Assembly (NCBI GenBank): GCA_027415455.1 | Contig: DAIBSV010000038.1 | Coordinates: 1 to 5,418 of the forward strand | From: Nitrospirota bacterium | GTDB taxonomy: Bacteria > Nitrospirota_A > Leptospirillia > Leptospirillales > Leptospirillaceae | DNA length: 5,418 bases | Direction of reading: 5' to 3' | In this document: positions 1-5,418 of the stretch, piece by piece | Layout of the letters: each line of letters begins with the position of its first letter | Position numbering within the stretch: position 1 is the first letter of the stretch | Program-made: the position numbers and the translations under genes | Notes under the pieces: model-generated | What the model was told of the DNA's origin: nothing | The model's database searches: none | The model's input: only the letters and a program-made list of their open reading frames with translations

Positions 1-768
1 CTGGGATACATCTACGACCCGGAGCTCTACCAGAGCTGGCAGCGGGCTCTGGCCGAGGCCGAAATCGCCCATATCACCTTCCTTAGAAAATATCGGGTCT
101 GGAAGGACGACCATCGGGTCATCTCGCTTCAGCGGGTCCAGATGGCCGAGGCCCGCTGGAAGGAGCGGGAAGCCCAGGCCGAATACTTTCACTCTCTTGT
201 CCGCTACAAGACGATCGTGGCTCCCTTTTCCGGCATTGTCACCCACCGCTATGTGGATCCCTGGAACCTCGTCTCCCGGGGAACGGGAGGGACGACTCCC
301 GCCCTTCCCATCATCAAGATCGAAGATGTCGATGAAATGCGCCTCTATGTCGGGGTTCCCGAACACTTCGTCCGGTTCGTCAAGAGGGGCCTGCCGACCG
401 AACTCCGGGCCCAGGGCCTTCCGGGCCAGGTCTTCACGGCGCGTGTCACGCGATATGCCTTCCGCCTGAATCCGGAAACCCGCACGATGCGGACCGAGAT
501 CGATGTCGATAACCCCGATCATCTCCTTCAGCCGGGCATGTTTGTCGATGCTCGCATCCGTCTCCATGTCTATCCCCATGTTCTCTCCGTCCACCATATG
601 GCGGTCATCGAGGAACGCCACGGAAACTTCGTCTATGTCCTCCGGCAGGGGAAAAAGGTCAAGCTTCCGGTGGTGGTCGGTATCCGGAACGGGGATTATA
701 ACGAAATACTCCAAGGGCTTGACGAGACGGAAACGGTACTTGTGAAGCTGCATAAGACAATTTTCTGA
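1..768 (+). CDS. RND efflux periplasmic adaptor (membrane fusion protein), 5'-truncated by the window edge
   Basis: Frame 1 is open from the first base to the TGA at 766-768, giving 255 residues of a protein that begins upstream. The ATG at 142 is internal, because homologous sequence continues before it. Such adaptors link an RND permease to an outer-membrane channel in the periplasm. Seen, in partial numbering: a short helical hairpin at about 7-65, rich in Ala, Glu, Arg and Gln; the second lipoyl half at about 69-90 with IVAPFSGIVT and VDPWNLV; a beta-barrel at about 111-187 starting VDEMRLYVGVPE and carrying NPETRTMRTEIDV and LLQPGMF; and a membrane-proximal domain at about 195-255. The missing N-terminus (signal or lipoprotein peptide and first lipoyl half) is probably about 80-110 residues, by family comparison. 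The C-terminus stops soon after the last domain, with no extra metal-binding tail. The permease gene starts 49 bases downstream, so the two are likely co-transcribed. The family is sure; the substrate is unknown. Confidence 0.93.
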   Translation: MGYIYDPELYQSWQRALAEAEIAHITFLRKYRVWKDDHRVISLQRVQMAEARWKEREAQAEYFHSLVRYKTIVAPFSGIVTHRYVDPWNLVSRGTGGTTPALPIIKIEDVDEMRLYVGVPEHFVRFVKRGLPTELRAQGLPGQVFTARVTRYAFRLNPETRTMRTEIDVDNPDHLLQPGMFVDARIRLHVYPHVLSVHHMAVIEERHGNFVYVLRQGKKVKLPVVVGIRNGDYNEILQGLDETETVLVKLHKTIF

Positions 769-805
769 ATCGAAAGATCAAGATCATCCCGTTTGGGCGG
801 AAAAA

Positions 806-813
806 GGGAGAGG
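806..813 (+). promoter_or_regulatory. Ribosome binding site of the RND permease
   Basis: The sequence GGGAGAGG ends four bases before the ATG at 818, with its GGAG core seven bases away. This supports that start over the in-frame ATG at 833 (Met6), which has no comparable purine-rich element at the right distance. The 49-base gap after the adaptor stop shows no clear promoter or terminator, consistent with one transcript for both genes. Confidence 0.75.
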
Positions 814-817
814 TTTC

Positions 818-3800
818 ATGTTTCTAGTCAAAATGTCGCTCAAGAGCCCCTATTCGATTGTCGCGATGGCCCTGGCCATCATCCTTCTGGGAGCCCAGAG
901 CCTCTCCTCCATGAATGTTTCCATTCTTCCAAGGATTCCCCTGCCGGAGGTCGAAGTCCTGACCATCTTCCCGGGGATGAATGTCTACAATACCGAAATG
1001 GAAATTACCGAGCAGATGGAGCGCATCATTCTTCAGGCCCCCTTTATCCGCTCGATCAAATCGAACAGCCTGGTCGGCATCAGCCTGATCCAGGTTCGCT
1101 TCAAGTCGACCTATTCCCTGTCAGCTGCCGTTTCGATGGTGACGGCACTCGTCTATTCCTCCATGAAATATTTGCCGCCGGGAATTTTCCCTCCCATCAT
1201 CATTCCGTTCGGGATTGCGGCCATTCCCATCGCCGACCTGGTCCTTTCCTCGAAAGAGCTCACCCAGATGCAGATGTACGATATCGGATATTACAATGTC
1301 CGGTCACAGATGGGGACTGTTCCAGGAGTGGCGGCTCCCCCCGTCTTCGGGGGGCTTTCGCGCCAGACCCAGATCTATGTGAACAATACCGCCCTTTTGT
1401 CCCGCGGCCTCACGATCTGGGATGTGGCCAGTGCGCTGAATCGCCAGAACATCATCTGGCCGGCCGGATATGCCAAGATAGGAACCCAAAACTATAACGT
1501 CTTCGTGAACGCCCTTCTGGGGAAGGTCAAGACGATCAACGACGTTCCGATCAAGGTCGAGCACGGGCAACCCGTCTATATCAAGGATGTCGGTGTCGCG
1601 AAGGACTCTTACCGCATCCAGACCAATCCGGTCCTGATCGATGGGAGAAAGTCGGTCTACATCCCCGTGCTCAAGCAGGCCGGAGCCAACACCATCAAGG
1701 TAATCGATGCCACAAGAGTGGCTATAAAATCATTTTACGGAATTCCAAAGAGCCTCAACATTTCCCTGATCTTCGACCAGTCGGTCTATATCCGGGATTC
1801 GGTGGCCTCCCTCGAACGGGAAGGACTCGTCGGGATCCTGCTGACCGCGGCCATGATCCTGATCTTTCTGGGGAATATCCGCTCAACCTTCATCATCATC
1901 ACCTCCATTCCGCTCTCACTTCTGGTGGGGTTCGTCATGCTGAACGCCACCGGCCAGACGATCAACATCATGACCCTGGGAGGGCTGGCGCTGGCCATCG
2001 GTCGGCTGGTCGACGACGCCATCGTCGTTCTCGAGAACACCAACCGCCACCTCGAAATGGGAAAAGCGCCCGCCCAAGCGGCCCTGGACGGAGCCGGAGA
2101 GGTCGCCATGCCGGTGATGGCCTCGACGGTCGCCACCATGATCGTCTTCTCCCCCGTCCTCTTTCTCCTGGGCAAGGGGAAGTACCTCTTCACCCCGCTC
2201 GCCGCGGCCGTCGCCTATTCCATGATGGCCTCCTACTTCGTCTCGATGACACTGGTTCCGGTCCTTTCGTCGTGGTTCTTGAAACCCGAGTCCGCCTACA
2301 AGAACAGCCGGTCGCTCTTTCGCCGGGGGGTCAACCGGTTCAACGACATTTTCGACCGGTTCAGAAATCTCTACCGCAACTATCTGAAGATCGCCCTCCG
2401 CCACAGAGCCCCGGTCTCGATCCTCATCTTCCTGGCCTTTGTCGGCTCCTTCTTTCTGTTTGCCCGGATCGGATCGGAGTATTTTCCGCCCGACGACACC
2501 GGAGCCTTCATCATCCAGATGCGTCTTCCCGACGGCTCGCGCCAGGAGCTGACGCTGGCCGTCGCGACCAAGGTGGATGCGGCGATCCGGCGGATCATCC
2601 CTCCCAAGGACATCGAGCACATTGTCGCCAATGTGGGAGTCCGTATCGGATGGGATGCCATGTACACGACCAATCTCTGGACACACATGGCGTTCATTCT
2701 CATCCAGCTCAATCCTTCCAACGAGCGGAAGAGGTCGATGTGGGACTTCGAGCGCGAGCTCAGGCCCTACCTGGCCTCCCATTTTCCCAATGTCGAATTT
2801 GATTTCGAGTCCTCCTCGATCATCACCCAGATCCTGGCAGGCTCCGGCGAGGCGCCGATCGACATTCAGATCCTGGGACCGTCGTACCGGAAGCTGGGAC
2901 GGATCGCCCACGACATTGCCAAGCAGATCCGCACCTATCCCGGAACGACGGACGTGCGTGTCAAGCAGAATTTCCATTTTCCGGCCTATATGGTGGATGT
3001 GGACCGGAACAAGGCCCAGTTTTTGGGAGTCTCCGAAGTCGATGCGGAACGGAGCATCATTACAAGTCTTGTGACGGACATGGCGATCGGAGAAAACTTC
3101 TGGGTCGACCAGTCCACGGGAAATCCCTACTTTCTGACGGCCCAGTATCCCGAGGACAAGGTCAATTCCATGGATGCCCTCTCCAATATCCTGCTCCGCC
3201 GCTACACGGGGCCGGATTTTTCGGAATCGGGGGCGAAGAATCCTCCGATCTACCTTCGCGATATTGCCGACTTCCACAGAATAACCGCCCCTCCGGCCAT
3301 CTTCCATTACAATGTCGAGCGCGTGGTCGATGTTCTTGTGAATGTGACCCACGCTCCGGGGGTCTCCCTGGGCGGGGTGGGAGACCGGATTGACCGTTAT
3401 CTGGCCCACTACAAATTTCCACATGGGTACACCTGGCGCGAATCGGGGATGCTGGCCTCGATGCACCGCTCCTTCGGTTCGATGGGCCTGGCGGTCCTTC
3501 TGGCCATGGCCCTGGTCTATCTGGCCCTGGTGGCCCAGTTTCAAAGCTTCCTCGACCCCTTCATCATCATGATGTCGGTTCCCTTTGGTCTCATCGGGGT
3601 CTTCGCTATGCTCTATGCCACGGGAACCGGGATCAACGTGGAGTCCCTGATCGGGGTCATCATGGATATCGGAATCGGAGTCTCGAACTCGGTGCTTTTA
3701 GTCGAGTTCGCGATCCGCCTCCGGGAGCAGGGGGCGCCCCTCTACCGGGCGGTGGTCGAGGCGGGAGCCACCCGCCTTCGTCCGATCCTCATGACGGCGA

Positions 3801-3994
3801 TCGGAACGATCCTCGCCATGATCCCGACGGCGGTCGGGATGGGGGTCGGCTCCGGCGCCGAGGAACCCCTGGCCCGGGCCGTGATCGGAGGCCTCATGGT
3901 GATGACGGTCCTGACGCTCATCCAGGTTCCCATCTTCTTCGTCATTCTCCACACCTGGGAGGAAAAGTGGAAGGCCCGGAGAGCGGCGAGATAG
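818..3994 (+). CDS. RND-family efflux permease, HAE-1/AcrB-like, with an unusual TM10 relay residue
   Basis: A complete 1058-residue inner-membrane proton antiporter of the AcrB/MexB superfamily, close to the usual length of 1020-1060. The two-fold RND layout is visible: TM1 at about 11-29, a large periplasmic loop at about 30-335, TM2-TM6 at about 336-487, a basic cytoplasmic linker at about 488-526, TM7 at about 527-550, a second periplasmic loop at about 551-882, and TM8-TM12 at about 883-1045. The first loop has the family-type PPVFGG stretch (174-179). TM4 has AIGRLVDDAIVVLEN, with Asp399-Asp400 matching AcrB Asp407-Asp408. A DD pair favours the HAE-1-like group over CusA/CzcA metal pumps, which have one Asp there. 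TM11 keeps RLRPILMT, with Arg986 and Thr993 matching AcrB Arg971 and Thr978. TM10 reads GVSNSVLLVEF, so Ser956 replaces AcrB Lys940. The adaptor gene lies just upstream, and no outer-membrane factor gene follows. Drug, solvent, lipid or other substrate cannot be decided from sequence. Confidence 0.96.
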   Translation: MFLVKMSLKSPYSIVAMALAIILLGAQSLSSMNVSILPRIPLPEVEVLTIFPGMNVYNTEMEITEQMERIILQAPFIRSIKSNSLVGISLIQVRFKSTYSLSAAVSMVTALVYSSMKYLPPGIFPPIIIPFGIAAIPIADLVLSSKELTQMQMYDIGYYNVRSQMGTVPGVAAPPVFGGLSRQTQIYVNNTALLSRGLTIWDVASALNRQNIIWPAGYAKIGTQNYNVFVNALLGKVKTINDVPIKVEHGQPVYIKDVGVAKDSYRIQTNPVLIDGRKSVYIPVLKQAGANTIKVIDATRVAIKSFYGIPKSLNISLIFDQSVYIRDSVASLEREGLVGILLTAAMILIFLGNIRSTFIIITSIPLSLLVGFVMLNATGQTINIMTLGGLALAIGRLVDDAIVVLENTNRHLEMGKAPAQAALDGAGEVAMPVMASTVATMIVFSPVLFLLGKGKYLFTPLAAAVAYSMMASYFVSMTLVPVLSSWFLKPESAYKNSRSLFRRGVNRFNDIFDRFRNLYRNYLKIALRHRAPVSILIFLAFVGSFFLFARIGSEYFPPDDTGAFIIQMRLPDGSRQELTLAVATKVDAAIRRIIPPKDIEHIVANVGVRIGWDAMYTTNLWTHMAFILIQLNPSNERKRSMWDFERELRPYLASHFPNVEFDFESSSIITQILAGSGEAPIDIQILGPSYRKLGRIAHDIAKQIRTYPGTTDVRVKQNFHFPAYMVDVDRNKAQFLGVSEVDAERSIITSLVTDMAIGENFWVDQSTGNPYFLTAQYPEDKVNSMDALSNILLRRYTGPDFSESGAKNPPIYLRDIADFHRITAPPAIFHYNVERVVDVLVNVTHAPGVSLGGVGDRIDRYLAHYKFPHGYTWRESGMLASMHRSFGSMGLAVLLAMALVYLALVAQFQSFLDPFIIMMSVPFGLIGVFAMLYATGTGINVESLIGVIMDIGIGVSNSVLLVEFAIRLREQGAPLYRAVVEAGATRLRPILMTAIGTILAMIPTAVGMGVGSGAEEPLARAVIGGLMVMTVLTLIQVPIFFVILHTWEEKWKARRAAR

Positions 3995-4021
3995 AAAACG
4001 GGGGGGAATTTTTGGGGGAAA

Positions 4022-4052
4022 CGGGAACCGGCTCCCATTCCCGGGAACCGGC
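4022..4052. repeat. 11-bp direct repeat with a 20-bp period
   Basis: CGGGAACCGGC occurs identically at 4022-4032 and 4042-4052, exactly 20 bases apart, in the gap between the convergent permease and ygfZ genes. The spacing is about two helical turns, so both copies would lie on the same face of the DNA. The second copy falls in the loop of the inverted repeat at 4032-4071. With only two copies, a chance or small-duplication origin is as likely as a function. Confidence 0.5.
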
Positions 4053-4071
4053 GAGGATCGGCGAATGGGAG
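4032..4071. terminator. Candidate bidirectional terminator hairpin between convergent genes
   Basis: CTCCCATTC at 4032-4040 is perfectly complementary to GAATGGGAG at 4063-4071, giving a 9-bp stem with a 22-base loop. It lies 38 bases after the permease stop and begins four bases after the ygfZ stop on the other strand, where a shared terminator would be expected. Against this, the loop is long and neither side has a proper run of T directly after the stem, so it is not a canonical intrinsic terminator. It could instead be an RNA 3'-end stabiliser or chance. Confidence 0.35.
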
Positions 4072-4075
4072 GGTG

Positions 4076-5089
4076 TCAGTCGGGGGAGACGAAGGGAAAG
4101 TCGGCCACGTCGAAGGACTGGCCCTCTCCGTCGACCAGGACCGTCCCCGGCTCCCAGTGGCCGCGTTTCACATACCCCAGCCCCACGAAGGCCCCGGCGG
4201 CCCGGGAAAATGCGAGCGATGTGGCGGTCCCGGCCTCGGAACCGTCAAGGGCCGAAAAAAGGGGCCGGGGGCAGGCGGTCCCGGCGAGGGTCGGGTTTTT
4301 CGACCGAAGGCCTGCGAGCTTCCGGGAGAGCTGGCCCTGGAACTTGAGCCGCGTGACCGGCTCCTGCCCCACGTAGCAGCCCTTGTTGTAGGAGACGGCG
4401 ACGGCGTCGAGGCCGGCCTCGGCCGGAAAATGGCCTTCGTTCAGCTCGAATGGGGGAAGGGGAATGCCGCATTCGAGCCGGAAGACCTCCATCTCCCCGG
4501 GGCCAAGAACCAGGCCGCCGGACGAAAGCACCCTGTTCTCGAGAACCCGGACGGTTTTTTCGAAGGAGTCCCGGGGAATCCAGAGATCGATCCAGGGTCC
4601 GGCCTCCCGTTCGAAGGCGAACCGGTGGGGATGGAGAAAGGCGAATCCGCCTCCCGCGAGGGTCCGCAGACCGTCCTCGGCCGGATCGGTCGAAAAGAGA
4701 GGGGTCGCGAGCGCCGGGGCCTCACGGCCGACCAGGGTCAGACTACGGAATTCTTCCGTCAGGGACCGGATCGTGGCCTTCGTCCGGAAAAACAGGTATT
4801 TTTTGAGATGGGCCACGAAGTCCTCCTCTTTTCCTGCGGAGGGAGAAAGAAGGATGTCTTCGGGCCGGGCGGCGATCCAGGCGTCGAAGAGAATGCGGGC
4901 CTTGGGATTCAGAAAGAATCCGTAACGAATGGATCCGGCGGGCTGGGTCGCCACGTCCTGGCAGATGAGCCCCTGGAGAAAGGTCACGCGGTCCTCTCCG
5001 GAGACGGAGAAAAGAGGGCGGGGAGAGTCGGGAACGAAGAGTCCGGCGTGCGTGTGGGCCGGACGGGTATCGACAGGCTGAGTGGTCAT
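4076..5089 (-). CDS. ygfZ: YgfZ/GcvT-like tetrahydrofolate-binding protein, iron-sulfur cluster enzyme maintenance
   Basis: A 337-residue protein, close in length to E. coli YgfZ (about 326). The family resembles the glycine-cleavage T-protein, binds folate in the cytoplasm, and is needed for full activity of certain iron-sulfur enzymes such as the tRNA methylthiotransferase MiaB. It is not itself thought to be an aminomethyltransferase. Diagnostic features: an N-terminal GEDRVTFLQGLICQDV segment (31-46), matching the T-protein-like folate domain; a GEMEVFRLECGIP stretch (198-210); and the YgfZ signature KGCYVGQE at 236-243, encoded at 4361-4384, with the key Cys238. A C-terminal small beta-barrel region follows, at about 270-330. 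The ATG start is supported by an AGGAG ten bases upstream. The gene stands alone, convergent with the efflux operon and divergent from the gene at 5244, with its own strong candidate promoter. It appears intact, with no missing signature residue. Confidence 0.95.
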   Translation of the reverse strand: MTTQPVDTRPAHTHAGLFVPDSPRPLFSVSGEDRVTFLQGLICQDVATQPAGSIRYGFFLNPKARILFDAWIAARPEDILLSPSAGKEEDFVAHLKKYLFFRTKATIRSLTEEFRSLTLVGREAPALATPLFSTDPAEDGLRTLAGGGFAFLHPHRFAFEREAGPWIDLWIPRDSFEKTVRVLENRVLSSGGLVLGPGEMEVFRLECGIPLPPFELNEGHFPAEAGLDAVAVSYNKGCYVGQEPVTRLKFQGQLSRKLAGLRSKNPTLAGTACPRPLFSALDGSEAGTATSLAFSRAAGAFVGLGYVKRGHWEPGTVLVDGEGQSFDVADFPFVSPD

Positions 5090-5097
5090 CGGCGTAT

Positions 5098-5117
5098 GGC
5101 TCCTGGATAGGGAGTCC
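5098..5117 (-). promoter_or_regulatory. ygfZ ribosome binding site within a possible small hairpin
   Basis: On the minus strand AGGAG (plus-strand 5100-5104) precedes the ygfZ ATG by ten bases, slightly long but usable. The flanking leader can fold over it: GGACTCC (plus 5111-5117) can pair with GGAGCC (plus 5098-5103) if one A is bulged, leaving a seven-base loop. That fold would hide most of the ribosome binding site. The site itself is well supported; the fold is an inference by eye. Confidence 0.5.
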
Positions 5118-5132
5118 CGGATGAGATCCGGG
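5116..5132 (-). promoter_or_regulatory. Perfect 7-bp hairpin in the ygfZ leader
   Basis: Read on the minus strand, CCCGGAT-CTC-ATCCGGG forms a perfect seven-base-pair, GC-rich stem with a three-base loop. It lies inside the predicted 5' untranslated leader of ygfZ, between the promoter and the ribosome binding site. No run of T follows, so it is not an intrinsic terminator. Its 3' arm shares two G residues with the possible stem that covers the ribosome binding site, so the two folds would compete. It could equally be a dyad operator, or simply a structure that stabilises the mRNA. Confidence 0.45.
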
Positions 5133-5168
5133 CGTTGTCGTCTGGTTTCGTGAAATCGTCCTTTGCTG

Positions 5169-5198
5169 ATATTAGGGAGACGAATCGAATGGTGTCAA
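5169..5198 (-). promoter_or_regulatory. Near-consensus sigma70-type promoter for ygfZ
   Basis: On the minus strand a perfect -35 box TTGACA (plus 5193-5198) is followed after 18 bases by TAATAT (plus 5169-5174), which matches the -10 consensus TATAAT at four of six positions. Transcription would begin near plus position 5162, giving a leader of about 70 bases before the ygfZ ATG. The local AT-richness against a GC-rich background strengthens the call. No comparably good promoter was found for the divergent gene at 5244. Confidence 0.6.
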
Positions 5199-5230
5199 TG
5201 ACTGCAAAATATGGAACGGCGACCGGGGAT

Positions 5231-5236
5231 GGAGGG
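5231..5236 (+). promoter_or_regulatory. Ribosome binding site of the gene at 5244
   Basis: GGAGGG, seven bases before the ATG at 5244, is close to the ideal anti-Shine-Dalgarno match and spacing. It is the main reason for accepting that start for a gene cut off by the window. Confidence 0.7.
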
Positions 5237-5243
5237 TCCGCCG

Positions 5244-5418
5244 ATGAGTGATCCGGAAATCCCTTCCGCGGCGAGCCCGGGGGCCGACCACCCATCCGGA
5301 GAGGACCATGAATCGTTCCGGCCGGAATGGCGCGAGGAAATCGACCTCACCGATGTCCATCTTTCTCCGCTCGCCAGGCGGATCGTTCTGGTCGTCTTCG
5401 CCGTCCTGATCGTCGGGC
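5244..5418 (+). CDS. Unidentified protein with acidic N-terminus and a membrane segment, 3'-truncated by the window edge
   Basis: An open frame begins with ATG after a strong ribosome binding site and runs 58 codons to the window edge without a stop. The product starts MSDPEIPSAASPGADHPSGE. Its first 45 residues or so are rich in Asp, Glu, Pro, Ser and His and look disordered and cytoplasmic. Then ARR (44-46) precedes a run of Ile, Leu, Val and Phe from residue 47 (IVLVVFAVLIVG), which reads as the start of a transmembrane helix with the N-terminus inside. It is not a cleavable signal peptide of normal length. An inner-membrane protein with one or more helices is likely, for example a secretion, adaptor or AsmA-like protein, but too little is present to name a family. 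It is divergent from ygfZ across 154 bases. Confidence 0.7.
   Translation, partial: MSDPEIPSAASPGADHPSGEDHESFRPEWREEIDLTDVHLSPLARRIVLVVFAVLIVG

Noticed and set aside
142..768. Treating the ATG at 142 as the true start of the adaptor
   Set aside because: The same frame is open to base 1 and the upstream 47 codons read as the first helix of the adaptor hairpin, so the gene starts outside the window.
793..1497. A 234-codon plus-strand frame beginning just before the permease
   Set aside because: It overlaps the conserved permease N-terminus in another frame and has no homology-like motif; it is a shadow frame.
1916..3544. A 542-codon open frame on the minus strand inside the permease gene
   Set aside because: It lies wholly antisense to a clear RND permease and its product is a low-complexity mix of Gly, Arg, Asp and His with no recognisable domain. 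Such frames arise in GC-rich genes from codon bias.
818..3994. Assigning the permease as a heavy-metal (CusA/CzcA) pump
   Set aside because: TM4 carries Asp-Asp, as in HAE-1-type pumps, not the single Asp of metal pumps. I could not identify a methionine triad, and the adaptor has no visible metal-binding tail.
4000..4018. Homopolymeric G and T runs as a phase-variable switch
   Set aside because: The runs lie after the permease stop codon, outside any coding frame or promoter I can see, so slippage there would have no evident switching effect.
4073..5110. A 345-codon plus-strand open frame covering ygfZ almost exactly
   Set aside because: The minus-strand reading carries the YgfZ signature KGCYVGQE, the N-terminal folate-domain motif and a good ribosome binding site. 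The plus-strand product is Gly/Arg/Glu-rich with no motif.
5134..5243. A promoter for the gene at 5244
   Set aside because: Pairs such as TTGCTG (5163-5168) with TCGAAT (5185-5190) match consensus at only 3 and 4 of six positions; none stands out from background.

Overview
This is an ordinary stretch of chromosome from a Gram-negative (diderm) bacterium of moderately high GC content. Tripartite RND efflux parts and a YgfZ-family protein support that. The taxon cannot be fixed from the sequence. The style of the RND/membrane-fusion pair would fit a Nitrospirota-type organism such as Leptospirillum or an environmental proteobacterium, but this is a low-confidence guess. I see no rRNA, tRNA, CRISPR array, insertion sequence, phage gene or attachment site.

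Layout, left to right. (1) Positions 1-768 (+) hold the 3' part of a periplasmic adaptor (membrane fusion protein), whose N-terminus lies outside the window. (2) After a 49-base gap with a good ribosome binding site, positions 818-3994 (+) encode a complete 1058-residue RND inner-membrane permease. The two genes are almost certainly one operon. No outer-membrane TolC-type channel gene follows the permease. (3) Positions 3995-4075 are a short convergent intergenic gap with a 9-bp inverted repeat and an 11-bp direct repeat. (4) Positions 4076-5089 (-) encode a YgfZ-type folate-binding protein with the diagnostic KGCYVGQE motif. (5) Positions 5090-5243 are a divergent intergenic region. It has a near-consensus sigma70-type promoter pointing at ygfZ, a perfect 7-bp hairpin in the ygfZ leader, and a ribosome binding site for the next gene. 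(6) Positions 5244-5418 (+) hold the first 58 codons of an unidentified protein with an acidic cytoplasmic N-terminus that runs into a membrane segment.

The adaptor and permease would work as two of the three parts of a proton-driven pump exporting small molecules from the inner membrane or periplasm. The substrate cannot be read from the sequence. YgfZ is a housekeeping protein that supports iron-sulfur enzymes and has no evident functional link to the pump. The most notable observation is in the permease: the TM4 Asp-Asp proton-relay pair is intact, but the TM10 lysine that completes the relay in AcrB is a serine (Ser956). I found no convincing evidence of a previously undescribed system.
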